From positions 3,424,749 to 3,488,748 of the forward strand of contig NZ_LT977070.1 in NCBI RefSeq assembly GCF_900250075.1: DNA of 64,000 nucleotides, written 5' to 3'. Every line of letters starts with the position of its first letter. The first letter of the stretch is position 1. The stretch comes from Cupriavidus taiwanensis (GTDB taxonomy: Bacteria > Pseudomonadota > Gammaproteobacteria > Burkholderiales > Burkholderiaceae). The notes under the pieces are model-generated. The model had not been told where the DNA came from and made no database searches. It saw nothing but the letters and a program-made list of their open reading frames with translations. Made by a program: the position numbers and the translations under genes. Positions 46,262 through 57,332 of this stretch are shown here, in pieces.

Positions 46262-46378
46262 TTAGCCTTGGCGTTGCTTGTGGCGGGGATCCGACGAGCA
46301 GATCACGCGCACGACACCGTTGCGCTTGATGATTTTGCAGTTGCGGCAAATGCGCTTAACAGAAGCCAGCACTTTCAT
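46262..46378 (-). CDS. rpmJ: 50S ribosomal protein L36
   Basis: This 38-residue gene is too short for most ORF scans. It reads [14 protein letters not shown] and ends [11 protein letters not shown], with the zinc-ribbon residues Cys-x2-Cys (CRNC), then Cys and His (the C+ form of L36). It lies between infA and rpsM, the normal place. Confidence 0.97.
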
Positions 46379-46408
46379 AATTTTCCTCTTCCTTCAATTC
46401 CTGTTCGC

Positions 46409-46627
46409 TCACTTCGTCCGGAAGACGATTCGTGCGCGCGAGAGATCATATGGGGTCAGTTCGACCGTCACCTTGTCACCCGGAAGGATCCGGATGTAGT
46501 TCATTCTCATCTTGCCGGAGATATGGCCCAGCACTACATGGCCATTCTCCAGCTTGACTCGGAACGTCGCATTGGGCAGGTTTTCCAGGACCTCGCCCTG
46601 CATCTGGATGACGTCGTCTTTAGCCAT
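46409..46627 (-). CDS. infA: Translation initiation factor IF-1
   Basis: IF-1 (72 residues) is a single OB-fold protein that blocks the ribosomal A site during initiation. [13 protein letters not shown] and [22 protein letters not shown] are typical of the beta-proteobacterial form. Between secY and rpmJ. Confidence 0.97.
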   Translation of the reverse strand: MAKDDVIQMQGEVLENLPNATFRVKLENGHVVLGHISGKMRMNYIRILPGDKVTVELTPYDLSRARIVFRTK

Positions 46628-46650
46628 ACCTAGCCTGTACCGATCCGAAG

Positions 46651-47994
46651 TCAGCGCAAGGTCAGATTGCCCTTGAAATTCGCCTTCTTCAGCAGCGACT
46701 CATACTGCTGCGACATGACATAGGACTGAACCTGGGCCATGAAGTCCATCGTGACCACCACGATGATCAGCAGGGAGGTTCCGCCAAAATAGAACGGAAC
46801 GTTCCAGCGCAGCACCAGGAATTCCGGCAACAGGCAGACCAGTGTGATGTAGATCGCACCAGCCAACGTCAGACGCACCAGGATCTTGTCGATATAGCGC
46901 GTCGTCTGCTCGCCCGGACGAATGCCCGGAATGAAGGCACCGCTTTTCTTCAGGTTGTCTGCCACTTCACGGCTGTTGTACACCAGGGCCGTGTAGAAGA
47001 AGCAGAAAAATACAATCGCAGCAGCGTACAGCAGGATGTAGACCGGCTGGCCCGGCGACAGCGTGGCAGCCAGGTCCTTGATGAACCGGCCGACCGTGCC
47101 CGTCGAGTCAGACGTGAACCAGCCCGCGATCGTCGCCGGGAACAGGATGATCGACGATGCGAAGATCGGCGGAATCACCCCTGCCATGTTCAGCTTCAGC
47201 GGCAGGTGCGACGACTGGCCGCCGTACACCTTGTTGCCGACCTGACGCTTGGCATAGTTCACCAGGATCTTGCGCTGGCCACGCTCGACGAACACCACGG
47301 CGAAGGTCACACCGATCACGATCGCCACGATGAAGATCGCCGCGATGATGCTCATGGAACCCGTGCGGACCAGTTCGAACAGTCCGCCGATCGCGTTGGG
47401 CAGGCCCGCCGCGATACCGCCGAAGATGATGATCGAGATGCCGTTGCCCAGACCCCGCTCGGTGATCTGCTCACCCAGCCACATCAGGAACATCGTGCCG
47501 GTCACCAGCGTGATCACCGCCGTGGCCCGGAACATCAGGCCCGGATCCAGCACCAGCCCCGGCTGCGACTCCAGCGCGACCGCGATCGACAGCGCCTGGA
47601 ACGTGGCCAGGACCACGGTGCCGTAGCGCGTGTACTGCGTGATCTTGCGCTGCCCTGCCTGCCCTTCCTTCTTCAGCGACTCCAGCTGCGGCAGCACGAT
47701 CGTCAGCAACTGCATGATGATCGACGCCGAGATGTACGGCATGATGCCGAGCGCGAAGACGGTAAAGCGCGACAGCGCCCCGCCCGAGAACAGGTTGAAC
47801 ATCCCGAGGATGCCACCCGACTGACTCTGGAAAAGCTTCGCAAGCTGCTCCGGATCGATACCGGGCACCGGAATATGAGCGCCGATGCGGTACACGATCA
47901 GGGCCAGCACCAGGAACATCAGCCGGCGCTTGAGGTCGCCGTACTTCGCCGTGTTCCTGGCTTGCGCGCTTGCATTGGGTTTCGCCGTGGCCAA
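46651..47994 (-). CDS. secY: Preprotein translocase subunit SecY
   Basis: SecY (447 residues) is the channel of the Sec translocon with ten membrane helices. [12 protein letters not shown], the plug/loop region and [20 protein letters not shown] (cytoplasmic loop) are conserved. The start is TTG at 47994, with GGAG six bases upstream; no ATG occurs in frame before the first helix. Follows rplO by ~48 bp. Confidence 0.96.
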   Translation of the reverse strand: MATAKPNASAQARNTAKYGDLKRRLMFLVLALIVYRIGAHIPVPGIDPEQLAKLFQSQSGGILGMFNLFSGGALSRFTVFALGIMPYISASIIMQLLTIVLPQLESLKKEGQAGQRKITQYTRYGTVVLATFQALSIAVALESQPGLVLDPGLMFRATAVITLVTGTMFLMWLGEQITERGLGNGISIIIFGGIAAGLPNAIGGLFELVRTGSMSIIAAIFIVAIVIGVTFAVVFVERGQRKILVNYAKRQVGNKVYGGQSSHLPLKLNMAGVIPPIFASSIILFPATIAGWFTSDSTGTVGRFIKDLAATLSPGQPVYILLYAAAIVFFCFFYTALVYNSREVADNLKKSGAFIPGIRPGEQTTRYIDKILVRLTLAGAIYITLVCLLPEFLVLRWNVPFYFGGTSLLIIVVVTMDFMAQVQSYVMSQQYESLLKKANFKGNLTLR

Positions 47995-48041
47995 ACGATG
48001 CTCCGACTATGACTGCCTATGCTGCGATGAATGCTGCCGTA

Positions 48042-48476
48042 TCAGGCTGCGATCTGGCCGCCGGCGGCTTCGATCGCGGCCTTGGCGCCAGCGGTGGCGC
48101 CCAGACCCTTGATCGTCACCTTGCGGGTCAGCTCGCCGGCCTTGATGACCTTGGCGCTCTTGACCAGGTCGCCGACCAGGCCAGCCTGCTTCAGGACCAG
48201 CAGGTCGACTTCGGCCGCTTCCAGGCGCTCGATGTCACGCAGCGTGACTTCGGCGGTGAACGCCTTGGTCAGCGAGGTGAAGCCGCGCTTCGGCAGGCGA
48301 CGATACAGCGGCATTTGACCGCCTTCGAAGCCCACCTTGTGGAAGCCGCCCGAACGCGACTTCTGACCCTTGTGACCGCGACCGGCGGTCTTGCCCAGGC
48401 CGGAGCCGATACCGCGGCCGACGCGACGCTTGGCGTGCTTCGAACCGGCAGCCGGTTTCAGGTTGTTCAGTTGCAT
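48042..48476 (-). CDS. rplO: 50S ribosomal protein L15
   Basis: L15 (144 residues) has the Gly-rich signature [26 protein letters not shown] near the amino end as a split motif, and [15 protein letters not shown] 48476 (MQLNNLKPA) follows GGAGAG. Eighteen bases after rpmD. Confidence 0.97.
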   Translation of the reverse strand: MQLNNLKPAAGSKHAKRRVGRGIGSGLGKTAGRGHKGQKSRSGGFHKVGFEGGQMPLYRRLPKRGFTSLTKAFTAEVTLRDIERLEAAEVDLLVLKQAGLVGDLVKSAKVIKAGELTRKVTIKGLGATAGAKAAIEAAGGQIAA

Positions 48477-48495
48477 CTTGCTCTCCAAGTCCCGA

Positions 48496-48678
48496 TCAGG
48501 CCAGAACCTTGACCAGGTACGAGACCTTGTTGATCATGCCGCGCACGGCGGGCGTGTCCTGCAGCTCCGACACCGAGTTGATGCGGCGCAGGCCCAGGCC
48601 ACGAACGGTGGCGCGATGATCCTCGCGCGTGCCGATCAGGCTGCGCACGAGTTGCACTTTTACGGTTTTCTGCGACAT
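48496..48678 (-). CDS. rpmD: 50S ribosomal protein L30
   Basis: L30 (60 residues) reads [16 protein letters not shown] and ends [16 protein letters not shown]. The start is the internal ATG 48678; the frame upstream overlaps rpsE. Ten bases after rpsE. Confidence 0.97.
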
Positions 48679-48688
48679 TGCGTTCACC

Positions 48689-49207
48689 TTAACCCAGGAT
48701 GTCTTCGACCGACTTGCCACGCTTGGCGGCGATTTCGCCCGGCGTGCTCATCTTCTGAAGGCCGTCCAGCGTGGCGCGAACCATGTTGTACGGGTTGGTG
48801 GAGCCGTGCGACTTGGTCACCACGTTGGTGACGCCCATCACTTCGAAGATCGCGCGCATCGGGCCGCCGGCGATCACGCCGGTACCTTCCTTGGCGGGCA
48901 TCATCAGCACCTTGGCGGCGCCGTGCTTGCCAACGACTTCGTGTTGCAGCGTGCCGTTCTTCAGCGAGACCTTGACCATCTTGCGACGGGCTTCGTCCAT
49001 TGCCTTCTGAACAGCAACCGGCACTTCCTTGGCCTTGCCCTTGCCCATGCCGATGCGGCCATCGCCGTCACCGACCACGGTCAGCGCAGCGAAACCGAGA
49101 ATCCGGCCACCCTTCACCACCTTGGTGACACGGTTGACCGAGATCATCTTCTCGCGGAGGCCGTCGTCGCGTTCGTCCTGTTGGACTTTTGCTTGCATCT
49201 TTGCCAT
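48689..49207 (-). CDS. rpsE: 30S ribosomal protein S5
   Basis: S5 (172 residues) has the double-stranded RNA-binding amino domain ([21 protein letters not shown]) and the [24 protein letters not shown] segment. Length normal. Between rplR and rpmD. Confidence 0.98.
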
Positions 49208-49228
49208 GACGTATCTCTCTCTATGCGC

Positions 49229-49585
49229 TTAGAACTTCAGGCCAGCTTCGCGGGCGGCGTCTGCCAGGGCCTTGACGCGGCCATGGAAACGGAAGCCGGC
49301 GCGGTCGAAGGCGACGGTTTCCACGCCGGCAGCCTTCGCCTTCTCGGCGATGCGCTTGCCCACGACGGTAGCGGCAGCGGCGGTAGCGCCCTTGCCTTCC
49401 AGTTCCTTGCGCACTTCTGCCTCGACGGTCGAAGCCGAAGCCAGCACCTTGGTGCCGCACTCGGAGAAGACCTGGGCGTAAATGTTCGAATTCGTACGGA
49501 ACACGGTCAGACGATTGACTTTCATCTCCGCGATCTTGGCGCGGGTCTGACGTGCACGGCGCAAACGAGCGTCTTTCTTGTTCAT
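49229..49585 (-). CDS. rplR: 50S ribosomal protein L18
   Basis: L18 (118 residues) binds 5S r[19 protein letters not shown] and [13 protein letters not shown] are conserved, with the [19 protein letters not shown] end. Two adjacent ATGs exist; the second (49585) fits the family start [10 protein letters not shown]. Confidence 0.97.
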   Translation of the reverse strand: MNKKDARLRRARQTRAKIAEMKVNRLTVFRTNSNIYAQVFSECGTKVLASASTVEAEVRKELEGKGATAAAATVVGKRIAEKAKAAGVETVAFDRAGFRFHGRVKALADAAREAGLKF

Positions 49586-49596
49586 CATTGCACCCC

Positions 49597-50130
49597 TTAC
49601 TTCTTCTTGGTTTCCTTCAGGATGACGCGCTCGTCGCTGTAGCGCACACCCTTGCCCTTGTAGGGCTCGGGCGGGCGGTACGCGCGGACTTCCGCGGCAA
49701 CCTGACCGACTTTCTGCTTGTCCGCACCCTTGATCAGGATTTCGGTCTGCGTCGGCGTTTCAGCCTTCACGCCTTCCGGCATCTCATGGATCACGTCGTG
49801 CGAGAAACCAAGCTGGAGCTTCAGCGCAGTGCCTTGCAGCTGGGCACGATAGCCCACGCCAACGAGGTTCAGCTTGCGCTCGAAACCGGTGGTCACGCCC
49901 TTGACCATGTTCGCCGCCAGGGCGCGCATGGTGCCTTGCAGGGCGTTTGCTTCACGCGACTCGTCAGCCGGCGCGAAGGTCAGCGTGTCGTTCTCGACAT
50001 TGACCTTGACCAGGCTGTGAATCGGCTGCGACAGCGTACCCAGCGGACCCTTCACGGAGAGCACGCCAGCTGCCACGTTCACTTCCGCGCCCTTGGGGAG
50101 CGCGATGGGAGCCTTACCTACACGGGACAT
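49597..50130 (-). CDS. rplF: 50S ribosomal protein L6
   Basis: L6 (177 residues) has two similar domains; the carboxy-terminal signature [15 protein letters not shown] is intact, and [14 protein letters not shown] is the usual start. Ten bases after rpsH. Confidence 0.98.
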   Translation of the reverse strand: MSRVGKAPIALPKGAEVNVAAGVLSVKGPLGTLSQPIHSLVKVNVENDTLTFAPADESREANALQGTMRALAANMVKGVTTGFERKLNLVGVGYRAQLQGTALKLQLGFSHDVIHEMPEGVKAETPTQTEILIKGADKQKVGQVAAEVRAYRPPEPYKGKGVRYSDERVILKETKKK

Positions 50131-50140
50131 GGTTCTCTCC

Positions 50141-50536
50141 TTAAGCGACGTAGCAGAGAACTTCGCCGCCCACGCCGGTGGCGCGAGCCTTGCGGTCGGT
50201 CATCAGACCCTGCGGGGTCGAGATGATCGCCACACCGAGGCCGTTCATCACTTGCGGAATGTCGCTGCGGCCCTTGTACACGCGCAGGCCGGGCTTCGAG
50301 ACGCGCTCGATGCGCTCGATCACCGGACGGCCGGCGTAGTACTTGAGACCGATGCTCAGTTGTGCCTTGCCGCCATCTTCCTGGACGGCGTAGTCGTCGA
50401 TGTAGCCTTCGTCCTTCAGGACCTTGGCGATTGCCACTTTCAGCTTCGACGACGGCATGACAACCGACGCTTTCTGCACGCCCTGGGCGTTGCGGATGCG
50501 CGTCAGCATATCGGCGATAGGATCGCTCATGCTCAT
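50141..50536 (-). CDS. rpsH: 30S ribosomal protein S8
   Basis: S8 (131 residues) contains [16 protein letters not shown] and the [11 protein letters not shown] end. The first of two ATGs (50536) has AGGAGA seven bases upstream, so the protein begins MSMSDPI. S8 is a translational repressor of spc genes in E. coli. Confidence 0.98.
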   Translation of the reverse strand: MSMSDPIADMLTRIRNAQGVQKASVVMPSSKLKVAIAKVLKDEGYIDDYAVQEDGGKAQLSIGLKYYAGRPVIERIERVSKPGLRVYKGRSDIPQVMNGLGVAIISTPQGLMTDRKARATGVGGEVLCYVA

Positions 50537-50563
50537 ACTGTTTCTCCTGTAGCCTGTGCGTAA

Positions 50564-50869
50564 TTACCAGCTGGCTTTCGTCAGACCCGGGATTTCGCCC
50601 TTGAAGGCGATTTCGCGGATCTTGTTACGCGCCAGGCCAAACTTGCGGAAGGTACCGCGGGGACGACCGGTGATCGCGCAGCGGTTGCGCTGGCGGGTCG
50701 GGTTCGCGTTGCGCGGGAGCTGCTGCAGCTCGAGACGCGCGCTGTAACGCTCTTCTTCCGACTTTTCTTGGTCGTCGATAATGGCCTTGAGGTTGGCGCG
50801 CTTGGCGGCATACTTTGCCACCAGCTTGGCGCGCTTCTTCTCACGTTCAATCAGAGCCAGTTTAGCCAC
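50564..50869 (-). CDS. rpsN: 30S ribosomal protein S14
   Basis: S14 (101 residues, the long zinc-free form) contains [26 protein letters not shown] as split conserved blocks. The start codon is GTG at 50869 with AAGGGG upstream. Nine bases after rplE. Confidence 0.97.
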   Translation of the reverse strand: MAKLALIEREKKRAKLVAKYAAKRANLKAIIDDQEKSEEERYSARLELQQLPRNANPTRQRNRCAITGRPRGTFRKFGLARNKIREIAFKGEIPGLTKASW

Positions 50870-50878
50870 GGTTACCCC

Positions 50879-51421
50879 TTAATTGCGGAACGGGAACTTG
50901 AACGCACCGAGGAGGGCCTTGGCTTCCTCGTCGTTCTTTGCCGTCGTCGTGATGCTGATGTTCAGACCACGCAGTGCGTCGATCTTGTCGTACTCGATTT
51001 CGGGGAAAATGATCTGCTCTTTCACACCGATGTTGTAGTTGCCACGACCGTCGAACGAACGGCCCGACACACCACGGAAGTCACGCACGCGCGGCAGGGC
51101 CACGGTGACGAAACGATCGAGGAATTCGAACATGCGCTCGCCGCGCAGGGTCACCATCGCACCGATGGGATAGCCCTGGCGGATCTTGAAGCCGGCGATG
51201 GCCTTCTTGGCCTTCGTCACGACCGGCTTCTGACCGGCGATCTTGGTCAGGTCGCCCACGGCGTTTTCAATGATCTTCTTGTCATTGATGGCTTCGCCAA
51301 GACCCATGTTCAGGGTGATCTTGGTGATGCGCGGCACTTCCATGACCGACTTGTAGCCGAACTGCTCGATCAGCTTCGGCACAACCTGTTCTTTGTAAAA
51401 CTCTTGCAGACGTGCTGCCAT
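50879..51421 (-). CDS. rplE: 50S ribosomal protein L5
   Basis: L5 (180 residues) binds 5S r[24 protein letters not shown] and [14 protein letters not shown] are typical. ATG 51421 ([12 protein letters not shown]) has GGAG at good distance; a TTG six bases upstream is in frame but less likely. Confidence 0.97.
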   Translation of the reverse strand: MAARLQEFYKEQVVPKLIEQFGYKSVMEVPRITKITLNMGLGEAINDKKIIENAVGDLTKIAGQKPVVTKAKKAIAGFKIRQGYPIGAMVTLRGERMFEFLDRFVTVALPRVRDFRGVSGRSFDGRGNYNIGVKEQIIFPEIEYDKIDALRGLNISITTTAKNDEEAKALLGAFKFPFRN

Positions 51422-51446
51422 GCTCAACTCCTATACGTGCCCAGAA

Positions 51447-51755
51447 TCAAGCTGCCACGACGGCGCCGGTGGTCTTCAGCACGCGCACGCGCTTGCCGTC
51501 TTCCACCTTGATGCCGACGCGCGACGGCTTGCCATTGGCATCCACGAGCGCAACGTTGGAAATATGCAGCGGCATGACCTTGTCGACCACACCACCGGTA
51601 GTGCCCAGCATCGGGTTCGGGCGGGCATGCTTCTTGGCGATGTTCACGCCTTGCACCGCAACCTTGTCGCCGAGGACGGCTTGCACGGTACCGCGCTTGC
51701 CCTTGTCCTTGCCGGTCAGCACGATGACTTCGTCGCCTTTGCGAATCTTGTTCAT
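51447..51755 (-). CDS. rplX: 50S ribosomal protein L24
   Basis: L24 (102 residues) has the KOW motif [19 protein letters not shown] at the amino end. Between rplN and rplE, nine bases after rplN. Confidence 0.98.
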   Translation of the reverse strand: MNKIRKGDEVIVLTGKDKGKRGTVQAVLGDKVAVQGVNIAKKHARPNPMLGTTGGVVDKVMPLHISNVALVDANGKPSRVGIKVEDGKRVRVLKTTGAVVAA

Positions 51756-51764
51756 GGCGGCTCC

Positions 51765-52133
51765 TTACAGCACTTCCGGAGCGAGCGACACGATCTTCAT
51801 GAAGCGCTCGGTACGGAGTTCACGAGTCACCGGCCCGAAGATACGGGTGCCGATCGGCTCGAGCTTGTTGTTCAGCAGGACGGCGGCGTTGCCGTCGAAC
51901 TTGATCAGCGAACCGTCAGCGCGGCGCACGCCCTTGGCGGTACGCACGACGACGGCGTTGTAGATGTCGCCCTTCTTGACGCGACCGCGCGGCGCTGCGT
52001 CCTTGACGGTCACCTTGATGATGTCGCCAACGCTTGCGTAGCGGCGCTTGGAGCCACCCAGCACCTTGATGCACAGCACTTCGCGCGCACCAGTGTTATC
52101 GGCCACTTCGAGCCGGCTTTCTGTCTGAATCAT
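51765..52133 (-). CDS. rplN: 50S ribosomal protein L14
   Basis: L14 (122 residues) reads [27 protein letters not shown] and ends [12 protein letters not shown]. It is the first gene of the spc operon, preceded by a 281-bp region with a strong promoter. Confidence 0.98.
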
Positions 52134-52350
52134 GGTGTTTGTCTTCCCAACTTAATCCGCCAGGTGCGATAGCGCCCGTCGGTCAGTCTTGGTCCCGTCG
52201 GTTCCGGCCTTGCGCCAGCACCGTATGGGTTGATCAACTTTGAAGTCGGTAGGAGCCTGGCAATCCGACTAAAAAAACATCGGAGCCGCCTGGCCCTGGC
52301 TCGCTCAACAGGCCCGCCCGGGTGGTACAACTAAGGCGAACGCAATAAAG
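52134..52350 (-). other. Leader region of the spc operon
   Basis: About 220 nt separate the predicted transcription start from rplN. On the minus strand GAGCC-N10-GGCTC is followed by CGATGTTTTTTTAG, a possible attenuator. No gene is seen; a short open frame (52130-52330) is not credible. Confidence 0.4.
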
Positions 52351-52353
52351 CGG

Positions 52354-52391
52354 AAGTCCAGGATTATAGCTACATAATCCTGGACTTGCAA
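52354..52391 (-). promoter_or_regulatory. spc operon promoter inside a perfect inverted repeat
   Basis: On the minus strand TTGCAA (52386-52391), 17 bp, TATAAT (52363-52368): a near-consensus sigma70 promoter. The arms AAGTCCAGGATTAT (52354-52367) and ATAATCCTGGACTT (52374-52387) form a perfect 14-bp inverted repeat spanning most of the promoter. Confidence 0.8.
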
Positions 52392-52397
52392 GTCAAG

Positions 52398-52418
52398 CTA
52401 AGAACGTGTTGTTCTTAG
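52398..52418 (-). other. Hairpin over the rpsQ stop codon
   Basis: CTAAGAAC and GTTCTTAG pair (8 bp, 5-nt loop) and include the rpsQ TAA. No T-run follows, so it may act as an mRNA 3'-end structure of the S10 transcript. Confidence 0.5.
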
Positions 52419-52693
52419 ATGACGCGTGCAGCCTCTACCAGCCGGGAAACCACCCAGGACTTGGTCCGCGACAGCGGACGGCCTTCCTGGATTTCGACCT
52501 TGTCGCCTTCCTTGTACTGGTTGGCTTCGTCGTGTGCGTGGTACTTCTTGGAACGCAGCACGTACTTGCCGTACAGGGGATGCTTGACGCGGTTTTCCAC
52601 CAAGACCGTAACGGTCTTGTCCATCTTGTCGCTCACGACACGGCCGACCAGGGTGCGGCGAAGCGACTTTTCCGTTTGTGCAGCTTCAGTCAT
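52415..52693 (-). CDS. rpsQ: 30S ribosomal protein S17
   Basis: S17 (92 residues) has an OB fold; [24 protein letters not shown] and ECRPLSRTK-like [17 protein letters not shown] are conserved. Overlaps rpmC by 4 bp (ATGA). Last gene of the S10 operon. Confidence 0.98.
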   Translation of the reverse strand: MTEAAQTEKSLRRTLVGRVVSDKMDKTVTVLVENRVKHPLYGKYVLRSKKYHAHDEANQYKEGDKVEIQEGRPLSRTKSWVVSRLVEAARVI

Positions 52694-52884
52694 TTCGCGT
52701 TCGCCTTTTCAGTCAGCACGGTTTGCACGCGCGCGATGTCCTTGCGAACCTTCTTCAGCTGGCTGGTGTTCTGCAGCTGTTGGGTTGCCTTTTGCATGCG
52801 CAGGCTAAATTGGGCCTTCAGCAGCTCGGAGAGCTCCTGGTTCAGGCCTGCGGCGTCCTTGCCGCGAAGTTCGGATGCTTTCAT
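52690..52884 (-). CDS. rpmC: 50S ribosomal protein L29
   Basis: L29 (64 residues) is a small coiled protein: [22 protein letters not shown] and the [15 protein letters not shown] end are typical. Confidence 0.97.
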   Translation of the reverse strand: MKASELRGKDAAGLNQELSELLKAQFSLRMQKATQQLQNTSQLKKVRKDIARVQTVLTEKANAK

Positions 52885-52895
52885 CCCTGCTCTCC

Positions 52896-53312
52896 TTACG
52901 TCCCGACCTGGCGCACCACGAAATTGGTGGCGATCGGCAGCTTGGCCGCTGCGAGGCGGAACGCCTCACGTGCCAGGTCTTCGCTCACGCCATCCATTTC
53001 GTACAGCATCTTGCCCGGCTGGATTTCAGCCACGTAGTACTCCGGATTGCCCTTGCCGTTACCCATACGGACTTCGGCGGGCTTCTTCGAGATCGGCTTG
53101 TCCGGGAAGATCCGGATCCAGATGCGGCCGCCACGCTTGATGTGGCGGGTCATCGCACGACGTGCCGACTCGATCTGACGAGCCGTCAGGCGGCCACGGC
53201 CCATTGCCTTCAGGCCGAATTCGCCGAAAGACACGGCGTTGCCACGGGTAGCCTTACCCGTGTTGCGGCCCTTCTGCTCCTTGCGGTATTTTCTGCGCTT
53301 AGGTTGCAGCAT
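52896..53312 (-). CDS. rplP: 50S ribosomal protein L16
   Basis: L16 (138 residues) reads [17 protein letters not shown] and contains [20 protein letters not shown], important near the peptidyl transferase centre. Two bases after rpsC. Confidence 0.98.
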   Translation of the reverse strand: MLQPKRRKYRKEQKGRNTGKATRGNAVSFGEFGLKAMGRGRLTARQIESARRAMTRHIKRGGRIWIRIFPDKPISKKPAEVRMGNGKGNPEYYVAEIQPGKMLYEMDGVSEDLAREAFRLAAAKLPIATNFVVRQVGT

Positions 53313-53314
53313 CG

Positions 53315-54115
53315 TTATTCTCCACTCTTCGCATCGCCAGGCGCACCGCGGCGACCGGCACCTGCACCGGCGCCACCGCGACGGTTGCCACCCGGACGGC
53401 CTTCGCCTTCACGGCGGCGGCCTTCCGGACGACCCGGGCGACGACGACGGTCGTCTTGCGGCTCTTCCACCACCGGCGCGTCATTGCGGCCGAGGTGATC
53501 CCCCTTGTAGACCCACACCTTGACACCGATGATGCCGTAGGTGGTTTCTGCCTCGGAGAAGCCGTAGTCGATGTCGGCGCGCAGGGTGTGCAGGGGCACA
53601 CGGCCTTCGCGGTACCACTCGGTACGTGCGATTTCGATACCGTTCAGACGGCCGGCGCTCATGATCTTGATACCCTGGGCGCCCAGGCGCATCGCGTTCT
53701 GCATGGCGCGCTTCATGGCGCGGCGGAACATGATGCGGCGCTCGAGCTGCTGGGTGATCGAGTCGGCGATCAGCTGAGCATCGGTTTCCGGCTTGCGGAT
53801 TTCCTCGATGTTCACGTGCACGGGCACGCCCATGCGACGCTGCAGTTCGGCCTTCAGCAGTTCGATGTCCTCACCCTTCTTGCCGATCACCACGCCCGGA
53901 CGCGAGCTGTAAATGGTGATGCGGGCATTGCGGGCGGGGCGCTCGATCACGACGCGGCCAACCGATGCGTTCTTCAGCTTCTTCTTCAGGAAGTCGCGAA
54001 CTTCGATGTCTTCCTTCAGCATGCCGGCGAACTTCGTGTTGCTGGCGTACCAGCGCGAAGCCCAGTTACGGCTGACAGCCAGACGGAAGCCAGTCGGATG
54101 AATCTTCTGTCCCAT
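53315..54115 (-). CDS. rpsC: 30S ribosomal protein S3
   Basis: S3 (266 residues) has a KH domain ([19 protein letters not shown]) and the carboxy domain [25 protein letters not shown] segment. The final ~45 residues are Arg/Gly-rich ([18 protein letters not shown]), longer than in E. coli but common in this group. Confidence 0.97.
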   Translation of the reverse strand: MGQKIHPTGFRLAVSRNWASRWYASNTKFAGMLKEDIEVRDFLKKKLKNASVGRVVIERPARNARITIYSSRPGVVIGKKGEDIELLKAELQRRMGVPVHVNIEEIRKPETDAQLIADSITQQLERRIMFRRAMKRAMQNAMRLGAQGIKIMSAGRLNGIEIARTEWYREGRVPLHTLRADIDYGFSEAETTYGIIGVKVWVYKGDHLGRNDAPVVEEPQDDRRRRPGRPEGRRREGEGRPGGNRRGGAGAGAGRRGAPGDAKSGE

Positions 54116-54124
54116 CGTGACTCC

Positions 54125-54454
54125 TTAGTTGCCGAGCGTCACAGTGATGTGACAGGTTTGTTTCTCGATGCGGTTGCCGCGGCCCTTTGCCCGTGCCGTG
54201 AAGCGCTTGAGCGAGGTTGCCTTGTCGACGTAGATCGATTTGACCTTGAGTTCGTCGATGTCGGCGCCTTCGTTGTGCTCGGCGTTGGCGATGGCCGATT
54301 CGACCACCTTCTTCACGATCCCGGCAGCCTTTTTCGGGCTGAACGTCAGGACGTTGAGCGCGCGCTCGATCGGCAGACCACGGATCTGGTCAGCGACCAG
54401 GCGCGTCTTCTGGGCGGAGATGCGGGCACCGCGATGAATCGCTTTCACTTCCAT
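54125..54454 (-). CDS. rplV: 50S ribosomal protein L22
   Basis: L22 (109 residues) lines the exit tunnel. [17 protein letters not shown] and [24 protein letters not shown] are diagnostic. Confidence 0.98.
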   Translation of the reverse strand: MEVKAIHRGARISAQKTRLVADQIRGLPIERALNVLTFSPKKAAGIVKKVVESAIANAEHNEGADIDELKVKSIYVDKATSLKRFTARAKGRGNRIEKQTCHITVTLGN

Positions 54455-54463
54455 GATGGCACC

Positions 54464-54739
54464 TTACCTCTTCGCTTTCTTGTCAGCCGCGTGGCCCTTG
54501 AACGTGCGGGTGATCGCAAATTCGCCGAGCTTGTGGCCAACCATGTTTTCCGTAACGTACACCGGCACGTGTTGACGGCCGTTGTGAACGGCGATCGTCA
54601 GGCCAATGAACTCCGGCAGAATGGTCGAGCGGCGCGACCACGTCTTGATGGGCTTCTTGTCCTTGCCGCTGGTTGCAACTTCCACCTTTTTCAGCAGGTG
54701 GGCGTCGCAGAACGGACCCTTTTTAGCGGAACGAGTCAT
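54464..54739 (-). CDS. rpsS: 30S ribosomal protein S19
   Basis: S19 (91 residues) contains [15 protein letters not shown] and [21 protein letters not shown]. Nine bases before rplV. Confidence 0.98.
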   Translation of the reverse strand: MTRSAKKGPFCDAHLLKKVEVATSGKDKKPIKTWSRRSTILPEFIGLTIAVHNGRQHVPVYVTENMVGHKLGEFAITRTFKGHAADKKAKR

Positions 54740-54761
54740 ATCTTTAGCTCCTACCTACCGA

Positions 54762-55592
54762 TTAACGCTTGTGGCGCTTCTGGACGATCATGCTGTCCGT
54801 GCGCTTGTTGCTGCGGGTACGGTAACCCTTGGTCGGGGTACCCCACGGCGACACCGGATCGCGGCCAGCAGCGGTCTTGCCCTCGCCACCACCGTGCGGG
54901 TGGTCGACCGGGTTCATCACCACGCCGCGGACCGTCGGGCGGATACCGCGCCAACGGGTCGCACCGGCCTTGCCGATGACGCGCAGGCTGTGCTCTTCGT
55001 TGCCCACTTCACCGACGGTGGCGCGGCACTCGATGTGCACGCGGCGCACTTCGCCGGAGCGCAGGCGAACCTGGGCGTACAGGCCTTCACGGGCCAGCAG
55101 CACGGCGGAACCGCCAGCGGCGCGGGCGATCTGGGCGCCCTTGCCCGGCAGCATTTCCACGTTGTTGATCGTGGTACCGACCGGAATGTTGCGGATCGGC
55201 AGGTTGTTACCAGCCTTGATCGGCGCTTCCGAGCCATTCAGCAGCGCTTGGCCGGCAACCATGCCCTTGGTGGCGATGATGTAGCGGCGCTCGCCGTCGG
55301 CGAACACGACCAGCGCGATGTTGGCGCTGCGGTTCGGATCGTATTCCAGGCGCTCGACCTTGGCGGGGATGCCGTCCTTGTCGTTGCGCTTGAAATCGAC
55401 CACGCGGTAGTGGTGCTTATGACCACCGCCCTTGTGGCGGGTGGTGATATGACCATTGTTGTTACGGCCCGACTTCTGGAATTGCTTTTCCAGCAGCGGA
55501 GCGTGCGGGGCGCCCTTGTGAAGGTCCTTGTTGACGACCTTCACCATCGAGCGACGACCCGGGGAAGTCGGCTTGGTCTTGACGAGTGCCAT
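54762..55592 (-). CDS. rplB: 50S ribosomal protein L2
   Basis: L2 (276 residues) is needed for peptidyl transferase centre assembly. [21 protein letters not shown] and the carboxy-terminal [15 protein letters not shown] with the key His are intact. Confidence 0.98.
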   Translation of the reverse strand: MALVKTKPTSPGRRSMVKVVNKDLHKGAPHAPLLEKQFQKSGRNNNGHITTRHKGGGHKHHYRVVDFKRNDKDGIPAKVERLEYDPNRSANIALVVFADGERRYIIATKGMVAGQALLNGSEAPIKAGNNLPIRNIPVGTTINNVEMLPGKGAQIARAAGGSAVLLAREGLYAQVRLRSGEVRRVHIECRATVGEVGNEEHSLRVIGKAGATRWRGIRPTVRGVVMNPVDHPHGGGEGKTAAGRDPVSPWGTPTKGYRTRSNKRTDSMIVQKRHKR

Positions 55593-55594
55593 GA

Positions 55595-55909
55595 TTACTT
55601 GGCCTCCGCTTCAAAATTGATTTCCTGACCCGGCTTCAGCGACACGTAAGCTTTCTTCACGTGGTTGCGACGGCCCATGAAACGGCCGAAGCGCTTCTGC
55701 TTGCCCTTCTGGTTCAGGATCTGAACGGACTGCACCTCGACCTTGAACAGCAGTTCGACGGCGGCCTTCACTTCTGCCTTGTTGGCATCGCGAGCCACTT
55801 CGAACACGACTTGTTCATTCTTGTCGGCGACCAGGGTTGCCTTTTCGGAAACCACCGGCGCGAGCAGCACCTGCATCAAACGATGATCGTTCTTGGCTAC
55901 TTGCGTCAT
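55595..55909 (-). CDS. rplW: 50S ribosomal protein L23
   Basis: L23 (104 residues) sits at the tunnel exit and binds trigger factor and [28 protein letters not shown] is typical. Its ATG overlaps the rplD stop. Confidence 0.98.
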
Positions 55910-56526
55910 TTCAGCAACTCCTCGATCTGCGCGACGGCTGCCTTGGTCACCAGCACCTTCTTGTAGTGCACGAGCGACAGCGGATCAGCCTGGCGCGGCT
56001 CGACAACTGCCACGTGCGGCAGGTTGCGCGAAGCCAGGTAGAGGTTTTCGTCGAGGCTGTCGGTGATGATCAGCACCGAGTCCAGGCCCATGGCCTTGAA
56101 CTTGTCGGCCAAGAGCTTGGTCTTGGGCGCGTCGACGGTGAAACCGTCCACCACATTGATACGACCTTCACGTGCGAGCTGCGAGTAAATCGAGCGCATG
56201 CCGGCACGGAACATCTTCTTGTTGACCTTCTGGCTGAAGTTCTCTTCCGGCGAATTCGGGAAGATACGGCCGCCCCCGCGCCACAGCGGCGAGGAAGACA
56301 TACCGGCACGAGCACGGCCCGTACCCTTCTGGCGCCACGGCTTCTTGGTCGTGTGCTTGACCTCTTCACGATCCTTCTGCTTGCGGTTGCCGCTGCGCGC
56401 GTTGGCCTGGTAAGCGACGACGATCTGGTGAACGAGGGCTTCGTTGTAGTCACGGCCGAACACTTCGGGCGACGCGTCAACGCCGGCGCCGATCTGGCCA
56501 TTGTCCTGGAGGAGCTTGAGTTCCAT
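55906..56526 (-). CDS. rplD: 50S ribosomal protein L4
   Basis: L4 (206 residues) has the tunnel loop [25 protein letters not shown]. In E. coli L4 represses the S10 operon through a leader upstream of rpsJ. Here rpsJ is separated from this gene cluster, so any such control needs another site. Confidence 0.98.
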
Positions 56527-56538
56527 TACATGCGCTCC

Positions 56539-57189
56539 TTAAGCTTTGGCTTTGGCCTTGACGGCCGGGGTAACGATGACCTTGCCGTTCTTGGAGCCGG
56601 GAATGGCGCCCTTGACCAGCAGCAGCTTGCGCTCTGCGTCGATCTTGGCGATCTCCAGGTTCTGCACGGTGCGGGTGACATCGCCCAGGTGACCGGTCAT
56701 GCGCTTGCCCGGGAACACGCGGCCCGGATCCTGCGCCATACCGATCGAGCCCGGCACGTTGTGCGAGCGCGAGTTACCGTGGGTGGCACGGCCGGAGGCG
56801 AAGTGGTAGCGCTTGATGGTACCGGCGTAGCCCTTACCGATGGTCACGCCCTGCACGTCGATCTTCTGACCGACTTCGAACAGGTCGACCGACAGCGAAC
56901 CGCCAGCTTGCAGTTCGGCAGCCTTGGCTGCGTCGATACGGAATTCGCGGATGATTTCGCCGGCTTCCACGCCGGCTTTGGCGAGGTGACCCGCCAGCGG
57001 CTTGGTGACGCGGCTTGCGCGTCGTGCGCCGAAGGTGACTTGAACCGCGGTGTAACCGTCGGTCTCGTCCGTCTTGATTTGCGTCACGCGGTTGTCGCCG
57101 ACCTCGACCACGGTCACGGGAATCGCTTCACCGTCGTCCGTGAAAATACGGGTCATGCCAACCTTGCGACCTACAAGGCCAAGGCTCAT
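56539..57189 (-). CDS. rplC: 50S ribosomal protein L3
   Basis: L3 (216 residues) reads [20 protein letters not shown] and includes [32 protein letters not shown] 57189 has GGAG six bases upstream; open frame further up is untranslated leader. It is the first gene of the interrupted S10 operon and has its own promoter. Confidence 0.98.
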   Translation of the reverse strand: MSLGLVGRKVGMTRIFTDDGEAIPVTVVEVGDNRVTQIKTDETDGYTAVQVTFGARRASRVTKPLAGHLAKAGVEAGEIIREFRIDAAKAAELQAGGSLSVDLFEVGQKIDVQGVTIGKGYAGTIKRYHFASGRATHGNSRSHNVPGSIGMAQDPGRVFPGKRMTGHLGDVTRTVQNLEIAKIDAERKLLLVKGAIPGSKNGKVIVTPAVKAKAKA

Positions 57190-57332
57190 GGTTTGCTCCA
57201 TTCCCAGCTGCGATTGGCCGGGGCTGATTGATACACGAAAACTGTGCTTGCGCTTGTGCGCGGATGGACTTGCGCTAAACAAGACTGCGCGCGACCAAAA
57301 TGGCCAGCCCACTACCCGATGGGTAGCCTTAC

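Noticed and set aside
57202..57312. Amino-terminal extension of L3
   Set aside because: The family starts at [11 protein letters not shown] and a ribosome-binding site sits there; the region is the mRNA leader.
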